Shown: positions 1 to 6,936 of the stretch, piece by piece | Layout: every line of letters starts with the position of its first letter | Numbering within the stretch: position 1 is the stretch's first letter | Assembly: GCA_947581845.1 (NCBI GenBank) | Contig: CANPVY010000252.1 | Span: forward strand, 1-7,659 | Reading direction: 5' to 3' | Length of the DNA: 7,659 bases | DNA from: an uncultured bacterium | Lineage (GTDB): Bacteria > Gemmatimonadota > Gemmatimonadetes > Palauibacterales > KS3-K002 | Notes under the pieces: generated by a model | Seen by the model: only the letters and a program-made list of their open reading frames with translations | Databases searched by the model: none | What the model was told of the DNA's origin: nothing | Program-made: the position numbers and the translations under genes

Positions 1-497
1 ACAAGCTCGGAGTGCACATCGGTCCAATCCCGCCAGTCTTTCGCCGCATCGATACGCGCCCGGATGTCTGAATACGCGCGTACGAAATCACGTGTCAGTT
101 GCTCGTGCCGCAGGCCTGGACCTTCCAAGATTCTCGCCACAACAGATAACACCTGCCGCGGGCTCGTAGGCTTAACGATGTAGTCATCGACGTGCCGGAC
201 GATCGCTTCGGTGAGCGTCGATTCCTCCTCGCTCTTCGTAACCATCACGACGGCAACGCGTGAGTCGACACTGCGGATCTCCTGGAGCATTTCCGTGCCG
301 GTGCGCCCGGGCATCTGCTCGTCCAGGAGAATGAGGTCATAGCTGCAACGGCGCAGCTGGCTCAGCGCGTCGTCACCGTTGGGCAGGGTATCCACTTCGT
401 AGCCACGCTGCTCGAGGACCAGGCGGTGGGGGAGGAGAAGATCGACCTCGTCGTCAACCCAGAGGATTCGCCCCCTGACGTTCTTCCTACCCTGCAT
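1..497 (-). CDS. porX: PorX-like response regulator, N-terminal part (cut by window edge)
   Basis: The 165 codons visible encode a CheY-like receiver domain (about residues 9-125). It has the acidic pair D15-D16 in ILWVDDE, phosphoacceptor D59 in LLDEQMPG, T87 in MVTKSEEE and K109 in YIVKP. The ILWVDDE, LLDEQMPG and VTKSEEE strings are typical of PorX. In known PorX proteins the receiver is followed by a PglZ (alkaline-phosphatase-superfamily) domain, and in Bacteroidota PorX works with the kinase PorY to control type IX secretion. The PglZ part would lie beyond position 1, so it is inferred from family likeness only. The residues after 125 (HEQLTRDFVRAYSDI) fit the PorX linker and not a DNA-binding domain. 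The ATG overlaps the TGA of the upstream TonB gene by one base (TGATG) and has only a weak Shine-Dalgarno, so translational coupling is likely. No partner kinase is in the window. Confidence 0.85.
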   Translation of the reverse strand, partial: MQGRKNVRGRILWVDDEVDLLLPHRLVLEQRGYEVDTLPNGDDALSQLRRCSYDLILLDEQMPGRTGTEMLQEIRSVDSRVAVVMVTKSEEESTLTEAIVRHVDDYIVKPTSPRQVLSVVARILEGPGLRHEQLTRDFVRAYSDIRARIDAAKDWRDWTDVHSEL

Positions 498-1171
498 CAC
501 AGTTTCCAGGTGTAGCTATACCAAGTCGCGACCGCTCTTCCCGCCCGCAGTGCAGGCTCGAAGACCCAATCGCGCGCCTCCCTGGTCAGCTTCTCGTTAT
601 ACCCGCGGTCCGGTGTCGCCGGGTCCAGCCGCACGCTGTCCACCTGGCCCGCCTGATTAATGAAGACCCAGACCGTCACCTCGCGCCCGCGCACGGAAGC
701 CGGCCGATCGAGTGGCGCCATGATCACCCCTCTGGGAACGGGTGGGATGAGCCGGCGCAGGCCGGACATCGCGTTCCCGGCGTCGCCGCGCCCCTCGCCG
801 CCGGGGAGACCGGGGCCCGCCTCTGCGCCCTCACGTTCGCTCTCACCCGGATCACGAAGCTCGATCTCACTGAACGCGAGCTCGAGTTCCTGCGGTTGCA
901 ACTGCACCGGTTCCACTATCGGAGTCTCTGGACGCGGCGGTATCCTGATCTCCACCGGTGGCCGTAGCAGCACCGCCCTCGTGCTGCCGCCCCCCGGCGC
1001 CGCCAGGGCATCACCACTCGCCGGGCCCGCGGCCGCGTACGGGGTCAGTCGCTCCGGTCCTGTCTGGAAGAGGAGGAGGAGGCTCAGATGAATGACGACG
1101 GACAGGAGCAGCCCCAGGCGCCACACCCTGCGCTCCTGGCGCAGCCGCTGTCCAATCGGTTCCACTGCCAT
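497..1171 (-). CDS. Energy transducer TonB family protein
   Basis: The product is 224 residues with classic TonB layout. It has a short basic cytoplasmic N-terminus (about 1-17), one membrane helix (about 18-36), a Pro/Glu/Gly-rich periplasmic spacer (about 40-145) and a C-terminal TonB domain (about 146-224) ending FEPALRAGRAVATWYSYTWKL. The helix contains LLSVVIH, which matches the Ser-x3-His pattern of the E. coli TonB anchor (S16/H20, here S24/H28) used for coupling to ExbB-ExbD. By family it would transmit proton-motive force to an outer-membrane partner. The spacer is short and is Gly/Glu-rich rather than made of long Pro-Lys/Pro-Glu repeats. No exbB, exbD or TonB-dependent receptor is seen here, so its motor must be encoded elsewhere. 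It starts 20 bp after the propeller gene with a weak Shine-Dalgarno and overlaps the porX start by 1 bp. Confidence 0.88.
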   Translation of the reverse strand: MAVEPIGQRLRQERRVWRLGLLLSVVIHLSLLLLFQTGPERLTPYAAAGPASGDALAAPGGGSTRAVLLRPPVEIRIPPRPETPIVEPVQLQPQELELAFSEIELRDPGESEREGAEAGPGLPGGEGRGDAGNAMSGLRRLIPPVPRGVIMAPLDRPASVRGREVTVWVFINQAGQVDSVRLDPATPDRGYNEKLTREARDWVFEPALRAGRAVATWYSYTWKL

Positions 1172-1191
1172 CGATCCACGTTCGCTAGCCG

Positions 1192-2400
1192 TCAGCGAGC
1201 CGGGTCCGTTCCTCCAGCCACGCGCTCCGGATTCAACTCGGCGATCTGGAGGAGTTGCTTGTCCCGATCGAGTATCCAGACTGCCCCGCTGTCGTCGACG
1301 ACCACGTCGGTGACGAAGCGCACCTCCCGCGCAACTCCCATCACGCGCGGCTCCGATCCGCTCACGTCTACCACCGCCATGCCTTCGGGTCCAGCGGCGA
1401 CGTAGAGGAGATCCCCAGCGAGATCCGCAGCATAAGCGAACCTGATCCCCGTATACTCTGATACCACGCGCGGCGCCTGCGGATCCCTCGCGTCAAGCAG
1501 GAACACCCCTCTTGTCCCGGCTGCCACGGCCAAGCGGCTGCCCTCAGCGCGTACAGTGCGTCCGGCAGCCGGCAACACGACCTCACCCAGCCTCTCCAGA
1601 CGGGGGCTGTAAGAGGAGAGACGATCCCCTGCCAACACCCAGCCGACGCGCCCGAAGTCGCTGAAGGTTATGTCAGTGACAAAATCACTCTGCTCGAAGG
1701 CACCGATGCGCGCCAGCGAGATCTCGTCATCCTGCCTCCGTACCTGAAGCAAGCGGAGCGAGTCCGCGCCGGCAACGGCCAGCCGGCGATCAAAGACCTC
1801 CAGTGTACTTCCGCCACGCTCATCGACCACCTGCCCTTGCGCAGAGTCATCTTCCAGCGGAAAGCCGATCAAATTCGAGAAGGTGCTGAGCACCAGCAGA
1901 TCCAGGTCCGGCAGGACAGCCGAGTCCTCAATCCCACGCACGCCGGAGCCCCGACTGAGCACTGCGCCATCCCTCGACACGACGCGGGCACCGCCAAGTC
2001 CAACCACGGCAGCGCCCCCCATGAAACCGCTCATGCGGTCCGGTACCAGGCCGAGCGGCACGTTCTGGAACTCGTACTCAAGCGAGGGCCCAGCGGCCAT
2101 GCGGCGGGCATACCGCGAATCCAACTCCAACCCGATGAGGAAACCGACGGCCCCGCCCATGAGGCCTGTTACTATCCCGACACATTCCCTACTGCTACAA
2201 ACCGAATTGACAGTGCTCCCCTCATTGAAGCTGTATGCGGAGACGCCGACTGCGAGGGCCACACCGACAGCGAACAACCAGCGCCGATTCCTCTTGAGCG
2301 CTTGCGCCTCAGCCGTTGTGGGGCCAGCAAGTATGGCCACGGCCAGCGCCAGGGCCAGCGTTCGACGCACGCATGTCGAGCCGAACAGCTTTGCCGGCAT
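1192..2400 (-). CDS. Exported LVIVD-like beta-propeller protein
   Basis: With the start at 2400 the product is 402 residues. It has a basic then hydrophobic export signal (about 11-33, likely cleaved near AEA|QA), a second hydrophobic stretch (about 41-57), and a Gly-rich one (74-91, GLMGGAVGFLIG) resembling a glycine-zipper segment. Residues about 125-400 are repeated beta-strand units of the type LLYVAAGPEGMAVVDVSG and RGVFLLDARDPQAPRVVS, which read like LVIVD/YVTN propeller repeats. I infer a periplasmic or surface propeller, possibly membrane-held; no catalytic residues or substrate can be named. An ATG at 2433 is in frame but would overlap the upstream gene by 29 bp and put a polar stretch before the signal. 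The ATG at 2400 sits 7 nt after a strong AAGGAG and 4 bp after the upstream stop, so it is preferred. The specific family is tentative. Confidence 0.8.
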   Translation of the reverse strand: MPAKLFGSTCVRRTLALALAVAILAGPTTAEAQALKRNRRWLFAVGVALAVGVSAYSFNEGSTVNSVCSSRECVGIVTGLMGGAVGFLIGLELDSRYARRMAAGPSLEYEFQNVPLGLVPDRMSGFMGGAAVVGLGGARVVSRDGAVLSRGSGVRGIEDSAVLPDLDLLVLSTFSNLIGFPLEDDSAQGQVVDERGGSTLEVFDRRLAVAGADSLRLLQVRRQDDEISLARIGAFEQSDFVTDITFSDFGRVGWVLAGDRLSSYSPRLERLGEVVLPAAGRTVRAEGSRLAVAAGTRGVFLLDARDPQAPRVVSEYTGIRFAYAADLAGDLLYVAAGPEGMAVVDVSGSEPRVMGVAREVRFVTDVVVDDSGAVWILDRDKQLLQIAELNPERVAGGTDPAR

Positions 2401-2404
2401 AGGG

Positions 2405-4606
2405 CTACTCCTTCTCGGTGACCTCGAAAGCACGTACTCGGGTGGCCAACTGCTCGCTCAGGCGGTCCCAGACCCGCAGCCTGATCTCATACTCCCCGGC
2501 GGGCACCTCTTTGGGATCCAACGCCAGGTACTCCGTCACCCGATCGCGCCCGTCCAGCCGCACCTCGCGGCTGAACCGCAGCTCGAGCCGGTCGTCACCG
2601 ACAATACTGAACCCCCAGGCGTCGGCCAAGGCACCGAGGAGCTGGCTGATGGGTCCACCACGCTGAAGCCTCTTCACCCTCACCTGCAGGGCCACGTCGT
2701 ATGATGCGAAGCCCTCTGCGTCGCTGGCGAGCCCGTACAGCTCGTAGTAGATGTGCACAGGCTCACCCGGCAGATACTCCAAAGCTGGATTGACTTGGAT
2801 GTCGTAATCGAAACGCTTCCGGGGATCTTCGACCAGCGGTCTGATCGCGTCAGCCACCAAGATGTCGCTCACGCTGAGAGAGTCGCCGGAGAAAGCCCAG
2901 GCACTAAACGTGTCCCGCGCCGCCGCGGCACGCCAGGTAACCGCGTCCCGCGTCTCCACTGCCGCCACCAGGAAGTCGGCCGGCGGCATCAGAATCCGCC
3001 AACTCCTGTACTCGTTCGTCTCGGCTGACTCCGCATACGCTACAACTTCCGTGCCCACGCGCCGCAGGAAGCTCTCACCATAACGGTCAAACAAGAAGAG
3101 GCCGACCTCCAGCTCTCCCTTGTTCAGATCGAGTTCACGCGCCAGGTCAACCAGCGGCAGCGCCGCATGGATCTCGACGGCCACCTCGTCCGGCGTCTCA
3201 CCGCGGAACCGCGCGATCTGAACAGGCAATTCCAGCAGTTCAGAGATGGACGGGATGTTGTCATACTTCGCGGGGACAAGGGCCCGGTAGCTCTCAGCGA
3301 TGAACTCGTAGTCGCCCGCGAACCGCGCGTCCAGGTAGCCGGGCATCTGCTGGAAGATGAAGACCGGCCCATCCCTACCGTAGCTCCAGATTATCGACCT
3401 CCGCCCGATCGCGTACGGGTTCCCACGACTCGTCACATCGGGGCCGAAAACCCCGATGTCGTCCGGCGCACCGTACCGCACGAAGACGATCCCACGATCG
3501 GTCTCCCAGCCGCGTAGTCCGGCTTCCGGCGCCGCGAATCGCAAATCCGCGTAAGCTACGCGGGCAACGTGTTCGAGGCGTCGCTCATTCGCCTCCGTGA
3601 GATACAGCGGGTCCGTCAGCTGCCAGTAGCGCGAGTTGAACTCGGCCCGCTCATCCTCGCTCAGATCGAGGTAGTCCTCCGCAGCCCGCCGCTGCAGCAC
3701 CGGGGCAAGGTTCTCGATCGCTGCACGCTCGTCGTCGTGGAGTCGCACCAAACCGTCTTCGAAGGCCTCGGCAGCTTCATCTTCCCGACCAGCAGCATGC
3801 AGACCCAGCCCCATGAAGAGATACGGCTCCGGTCGCTCCGGATGCTCCGAACGCAGCCTCCGCGCCAGAGCCAGGTATTCGGCGAATCGCTGCTCATCGA
3901 ACAGATAGCCCATCAATCGGATGGCCGCAGCGACGTGCTTGGGGTCGTAACGGAGCGCCGCTCGGAAGTGCTCGAGCATCTCCTCCTTCGCCAACTCACC
4001 CGAATCCTCGATCGCCGGCGCATCCTCCAGATAGGCATCGGCGTAGCGTGATGGCCGCTCGTCGAACAGCCTGTAGAACTCGGTAACCGGCGGTCCACGG
4101 AAGAACGGGCGAAAGCGCCGATGCCGCTGGCTCTCGTACTCGAGTTCCCTGATGTACCCGATGTTGAAGTGGATCTCCGCCAGGACGTCGGGGTCACCCT
4201 GCTCTTCAGCCGCGGACAGAGCGCGATTGAACAAACGGCCAGCGTCCACCTTCATGTGCTGTTTCAGACGAAGCCGAGCCAGCTCGAGCAAGTAGCGCGG
4301 ATCGGACGGCCTGAGCCGAAGCGCCTCAAGCAGGGCCCGCTCGGCCCTCAGCCGATCACGGAAGTCGGTTTCGACCGAGCTTGCGCGATGGCCGTAGAGC
4401 CGGCCCAGCTGGTAGTGCGCGTCGGCCAGGGAAGGGGCCGCGTCGGTTGCCCTCTCAAGCTCAGCGAAAGCAAGCAGTGTGTCACCCGCAGAAGCGAAAG
4501 CGAGGCCCCGCTCGATGTGCTGGCGGGCCACGTCCTCTTGCGCCTGAGCGGCGTGAGCCGCCAGCAGCAGCGACGCCGATAGCAGGAGATTAGTAAGCTG
4601 CTTCAC
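2405..4606 (-). CDS. Secreted TPR and GWxTD domain protein
   Basis: The product is 733 residues. It has a signal peptide (1-22, LLLSASLLLAAHAAQA|QE) and an alpha-helical TPR-like region (about 25-310) with units such as HIERGLAFASAGDTLLAFAE, AHYQLGRLY and PYLFMGLGLHAAGREDEAAE. A GWxTD domain follows, with the name-giving GWETD at 366-370, then RGIVFVRYGAPDD and IIWSYG (405-410). The C-terminal third is beta-rich, including EYLPGEPVHIYYELYGL, a signature often seen at the end of these proteins. GWxTD proteins occur in Bacteroidota, Gemmatimonadota and Acidobacteriota; their biochemical function is unknown to me. I infer a periplasmic or outer-surface scaffold. It is first in the four-gene run. 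The start is GTG at 4606, with GAAGGA 8 nt upstream and a signal peptide directly after. The C-terminus ends FEVTEKE, 4 bp before the next ATG. Confidence 0.9.
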   Translation of the reverse strand: MKQLTNLLLSASLLLAAHAAQAQEDVARQHIERGLAFASAGDTLLAFAELERATDAAPSLADAHYQLGRLYGHRASSVETDFRDRLRAERALLEALRLRPSDPRYLLELARLRLKQHMKVDAGRLFNRALSAAEEQGDPDVLAEIHFNIGYIRELEYESQRHRRFRPFFRGPPVTEFYRLFDERPSRYADAYLEDAPAIEDSGELAKEEMLEHFRAALRYDPKHVAAAIRLMGYLFDEQRFAEYLALARRLRSEHPERPEPYLFMGLGLHAAGREDEAAEAFEDGLVRLHDDERAAIENLAPVLQRRAAEDYLDLSEDERAEFNSRYWQLTDPLYLTEANERRLEHVARVAYADLRFAAPEAGLRGWETDRGIVFVRYGAPDDIGVFGPDVTSRGNPYAIGRRSIIWSYGRDGPVFIFQQMPGYLDARFAGDYEFIAESYRALVPAKYDNIPSISELLELPVQIARFRGETPDEVAVEIHAALPLVDLARELDLNKGELEVGLFLFDRYGESFLRRVGTEVVAYAESAETNEYRSWRILMPPADFLVAAVETRDAVTWRAAAARDTFSAWAFSGDSLSVSDILVADAIRPLVEDPRKRFDYDIQVNPALEYLPGEPVHIYYELYGLASDAEGFASYDVALQVRVKRLQRGGPISQLLGALADAWGFSIVGDDRLELRFSREVRLDGRDRVTEYLALDPKEVPAGEYEIRLRVWDRLSEQLATRVRAFEVTEKE
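2408..2413 (-). promoter_or_regulatory. Ribosome binding site deciding the propeller gene start
   Basis: The minus strand reads AAGGAG, inside the last codons of the GWxTD gene and 7 nt before the ATG at 2400. It is the best Shine-Dalgarno in this operon. It supports the start at 2400 over the in-frame ATG at 2433 and implies coupling between termination of one gene and initiation of the next. Confidence 0.8.
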
Positions 4607-4614
4607 GGCTGCGG

Positions 4615-4620
4615 TCCTTC
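4615..4620 (-). promoter_or_regulatory. Ribosome binding site for the GTG start of the GWxTD gene
   Basis: The minus strand reads GAAGGA, 8 nt upstream of the GTG at 4606. It supports this non-ATG start, which also puts the signal peptide right at the N-terminus. Confidence 0.7.
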
Positions 4621-4646
4621 ACGTTAACGCTCTCGAGAACCCACCC

Positions 4647-4674
4647 TCAATAAAACTAGGCTTCGCTGTGGCAA
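4647..4674 (-). promoter_or_regulatory. Possible promoter of the GWxTD-LVIVD-TonB-porX operon
   Basis: On the minus strand TTGCCA (4674-4669, five of six matches to TTGACA) is followed after 16 nt by TATTGA (4652-4647, three of six matches to TATAAT), in the only AT-rich patch of the divergent region, about 40 bp before the GTG. The -10 is poor and the phylum's promoter consensus is not certain, so this is a guess by position and partial match. Confidence 0.22.
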
Positions 4675-4740
4675 AGGAAAAGGGCGGCCAGCGGCGTCTG
4701 GTTTCGCAAGGCCCTTGCCCAGCCCCACGGCGGCAGCCAA

Positions 4741-4750
4741 GTTGGCCAAC
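4741..4750. repeat. Short perfect palindrome GTTGGCCAAC
   Basis: A 10-bp perfect inverted repeat lies in the divergent region, about 135 bp before the GWxTD start and 73 bp before the small membrane ORF. It could be an operator for a dimeric regulator, but a palindrome this short can arise by chance and no second copy was noticed. Confidence 0.2.
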
Positions 4751-4822
4751 GTCCCGGGAATGGCCGATTGGGGGCGCTCGTGTGGGGCGGCATGCACATA
4801 CAAGCCAGCGGAGCACGAGAGC

Positions 4823-4957
4823 ATGATGGGGCTTGAGGGAGCGGTTCTCATTCCGATTCTGATCCTCGGAAGCGCGGCGATTCTTTACTACGGGCTCTTG
4901 GGCGTGCGGGCTCGCCAAATCCAGAGGCGCCGCGAGCACCGGACTTCCGCCAGCTGA
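4823..4957 (+). CDS. Small single-pass membrane protein
   Basis: The 44 residues begin MMGLEGAVLIPILILGS, with one hydrophobic helix (about residues 6-25) followed by a strongly basic tail (RARQIQRRREHR) that predicts a cytoplasmic C-terminus. There is no recognisable domain. Short proteins with an N-terminal EG-x-LIPI helix and a charged tail are a style I associate with Gemmatimonadota genomes, but I cannot name a family. The frame stays open upstream to an ATG at 4715, but that extension lacks a coherent fold and this start lies at the helix. A GGAG 10 nt upstream is a fair ribosome site. It ends 32 bp before kbl and probably shares its transcript. Confidence 0.5.
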   Translation: MMGLEGAVLIPILILGSAAILYYGLLGVRARQIQRRREHRTSAS

Positions 4958-4977
4958 TCGGATCCGAACCTCGAGAC

Positions 4978-4983
4978 GGGAGG
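4978..4983 (+). promoter_or_regulatory. Ribosome binding site of kbl
   Basis: GGGAGG lies 6 nt before the ATG at 4990. It is a strong Shine-Dalgarno and fixes the kbl start. Confidence 0.8.
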
Positions 4984-4989
4984 TTTCTG

Positions 4990-6177
4990 ATGCACGGGCT
5001 GTTCGGCCGGCTGCAAGCCGAGATCGAGGAGATGCGGGAGCAGGGCGTCTACAAGCAGCTGATCCACCTCGATTCGCCGCAGGACGCCGTGGTCAAGATC
5101 GCGGAGACCGGAGGCGAGGTGATCAACCTTTGCTCCAACAACTACCTGGGCCTCTGCAGCAAGCGCGAGGTGGTGGAGGCTGGCCGGGCGGCGTACGAGC
5201 AATATGGTGCCGGGACGTCGTCAGTGCGATTCATCTGCGGCACCTTCACCCTGCACCGGCAGCTGGAGGAGAAGATCGCCGATTTCCTCGGCCTCGAGTC
5301 TGCGCTCACGTACGTCTCCTGCTGGAACGCGAACATGGGGCTCATGCCCACGTTCCTCGAAGAAGAGGACGTTTTGATCTCCGACGAGCTGAATCACGCC
5401 TCAATCATCGATGGCGTCCGCATGACCCGTTCGAACCGGAAGATCTACAAGCACTCCGACATGAAGGAACTCGAACAGGCGTTGCAGGGGAGTGCTGACG
5501 CCAGGAATCGCTTCATCATCACCGATGGCGTCTTCTCTATGGAGGGTGACATCTGCAAATTGCCGGATATTCTCGAGCTAGCCGAGAGGTATGACGCCGT
5601 GGTGGCCGTCGACGATTCACACGCGACGGGCGTCCTGGGCTCCACGGGGCGTGGGACGCCGGAGCACTATGGACTGCACGGCAAGGTGCCCATCATCACC
5701 AGCACGCTTGGCAAGGCTCTGGGGGGTGCCGCGGGAGGGTTCACCGCCGGGCCCGCCGAGCTGACGGATTATCTGACACAGCGCTCGCGACCGATGCTGT
5801 TCTCTAACGCGCTACCGCCGGCGACGGCCGGGCATTCGCTGGCGGCCATCGACTACCTGGACAGTCACCCGGAGTTGATCGAGAAGCTGAGGGCGAACAC
5901 GAAGTACTTTCGCGAGAGATTGCTGGAGGCGGGGTTCAAGCCCATTGAGGGAGAGACACCGATCGTACCGATCATCATAGGGGAAACGGCCGAAGCGATC
6001 CGCATGAGCAAGATGCTGCTGGACGAAGGGGTGTTCGTGATCGGCTTCGGTTACCCTGTCGTGCCCCACGGCACCGCACGCATCCGCTGCCAGATCTCGG
6101 CGGCGCACGAGATCGAGCAGCTCGACGCCGTACTCGCCGCCATGAAGAAGGTAGGCGCCAAACTGGGAGTCGTCTGA
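4990..6177 (+). CDS. kbl: Glycine C-acetyltransferase (2-amino-3-ketobutyrate CoA ligase)
   Basis: The product is 395 residues, the usual length of this fold-type I PLP enzyme. It interconverts 2-amino-3-ketobutyrate plus CoA with glycine plus acetyl-CoA, the second step of threonine breakdown after threonine dehydrogenase. Visible landmarks are NLCSNNYLGL (46-55), SVRFICGT (78-85, KBL-like), H136 in LNHASIID (stacks on PLP), D208 and H211 in VDDSHATG, the Schiff-base lysine K242 in STLGKALGG, and R366 in ARIRCQISAAH (substrate carboxylate). All sit two positions before the matching E. coli Kbl residues. Other alpha-oxoamine synthases (serine palmitoyltransferase, BioF) share the fold, but the SVRFICGT and QRSRPMLFSN stretches favour Kbl. 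No tdh gene is adjacent; rpe follows after 9 bp, suggesting co-transcription without an obvious pathway link. Confidence 0.9.
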   Translation: MHGLFGRLQAEIEEMREQGVYKQLIHLDSPQDAVVKIAETGGEVINLCSNNYLGLCSKREVVEAGRAAYEQYGAGTSSVRFICGTFTLHRQLEEKIADFLGLESALTYVSCWNANMGLMPTFLEEEDVLISDELNHASIIDGVRMTRSNRKIYKHSDMKELEQALQGSADARNRFIITDGVFSMEGDICKLPDILELAERYDAVVAVDDSHATGVLGSTGRGTPEHYGLHGKVPIITSTLGKALGGAAGGFTAGPAELTDYLTQRSRPMLFSNALPPATAGHSLAAIDYLDSHPELIEKLRANTKYFRERLLEAGFKPIEGETPIVPIIIGETAEAIRMSKMLLDEGVFVIGFGYPVVPHGTARIRCQISAAHEIEQLDAVLAAMKKVGAKLGVV

Positions 6178-6186
6178 GACGTAGCA

Positions 6187-6852
6187 ATGGCACGCATCGC
6201 GGCAAGCATCCTGAGCGCCGACTTCTCACGACTGGCCGAGCAAATCGCCGCGAGTGAAGCGGGAGGCGCCGACTGGATTCATGTGGACGTGATGGATGGC
6301 CACTTCGTGCCCAATATCACGGTCGGCCCGCTTGTCGTGGCGGCGGCGCGGCGTGCCACGAAGTTGCCCCTCGACGTCCACCTGATGATCGAGAAGCCCG
6401 AGCGCTACCTGAGCCAGTTCGTGACCGCTGGCGCTGATTGGCTCACCGTCCACCAAGAGGCGTGCCCTCATCTCCACCGCACGGTCCAGCAGATCCGGGA
6501 ACTGGGTGCTCGACCGGGCGTCGCGCTCAACCCGGCCACCCCCGTGGAGACGCTGATGGACATTCTCCCGTTCGTGGATCTGGTGCTGGTGATGACCGTG
6601 AACCCCGGTTTCGGTGGGCAGTCGTTCATCCCCGACTCTCTCTCCAAAGTCAACCGCCTGGCGCGACGGCTGGCAGAGGGTCGGCTGGCCGGCATCGAGA
6701 TCGAGGTAGACGGCGGCATCGATCCCGACACCGCTCCCGCCGCCGTGGCTGCTGGGGCGACCGTACTGGTGGCCGGGTCAGCGGTGTTCTCCCACGGCTC
6801 GATTCCCGACAACGTGCGGGCCCTACGCCGCAGTCTCGCGGTGGAGGTGTAG
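6187..6852 (+). CDS. rpe: Ribulose-phosphate 3-epimerase
   Basis: The product is 221 residues and covers the whole TIM-barrel family length. It interconverts ribulose 5-phosphate and xylulose 5-phosphate in the pentose phosphate (and, where present, Calvin) pathway in the cytoplasm. The active-site signatures are intact: S7-I-L-S-A-D at the N-terminus, [12 protein letters not shown] with H32 (metal) and D34 (acid/base), DVHLMI with H65 (metal), [10 protein letters not shown] (136-145, phosphate loop region), and EVDGGI with D175 (second acid/base). The end carries the expected AGSAVF phosphate-binding motif. The ATG is 9 bp after the kbl stop with only a weak Shine-Dalgarno, so coupling to kbl translation is plausible. 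Nothing is broken or unusual in the protein. Confidence 0.95.
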   Translation: MARIAASILSADFSRLAEQIAASEAGGADWIHVDVMDGHFVPNITVGPLVVAAARRATKLPLDVHLMIEKPERYLSQFVTAGADWLTVHQEACPHLHRTVQQIRELGARPGVALNPATPVETLMDILPFVDLVLVMTVNPGFGGQSFIPDSLSKVNRLARRLAEGRLAGIEIEVDGGIDPDTAPAAVAAGATVLVAGSAVFSHGSIPDNVRALRRSLAVEV

Positions 6853-6865
6853 GGCGGGAACCGCC
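6853..6865 (+). terminator. Small GC hairpin just after rpe (weak terminator candidate)
   Basis: GGCGG and CCGCC flank a GAA loop immediately after the rpe stop codon. The stem is only 5 bp and no T-run follows, so it is a poor intrinsic terminator; it may only be a short RNA hairpin or chance. Confidence 0.2.
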
Positions 6866-6936
6866 GCACAGCTCGCCAGCTTCCCAACAGTGAGAGCCGC
6901 GGCACAGCCATCACGCTTCGACCGCGAACACGCTTG

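Noticed and set aside
2401..2433. Alternative earlier ATG (2433) for the propeller gene
   Set aside because: It overlaps the upstream gene by 29 bp, lacks a good ribosome site and puts a polar stretch before the export signal; 2400 has AAGGAG at 7 nt.
1837..2704. Long plus-strand open frames of 194 and 273 codons opposite the propeller and GWxTD genes
   Set aside because: Low-complexity Ser/Pro/Arg-rich products with no domain, lying antisense to genes with signal peptides and recognisable domains; typical GC-rich shadows.
3569..4051. Plus-strand 160-codon frame opposite the TPR region
   Set aside because: Antisense to the TPR repeats of the GWxTD protein and without any recognisable motif or ribosome site.
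4715..4822. Longer start for the small membrane ORF
   Set aside because: The extra 36 residues have no fold or composition resembling a leader, while 4823 lies directly at the hydrophobic helix with a fair ribosome site.
4990..6177. Serine palmitoyltransferase or BioF as identity of the PLP enzyme
   Set aside because: The whole length aligns better in memory with E. coli Kbl, including SVRFICGT, QRSRPMLFSN and ARIR-Q-SAAH, and no lipid or biotin genes are nearby.
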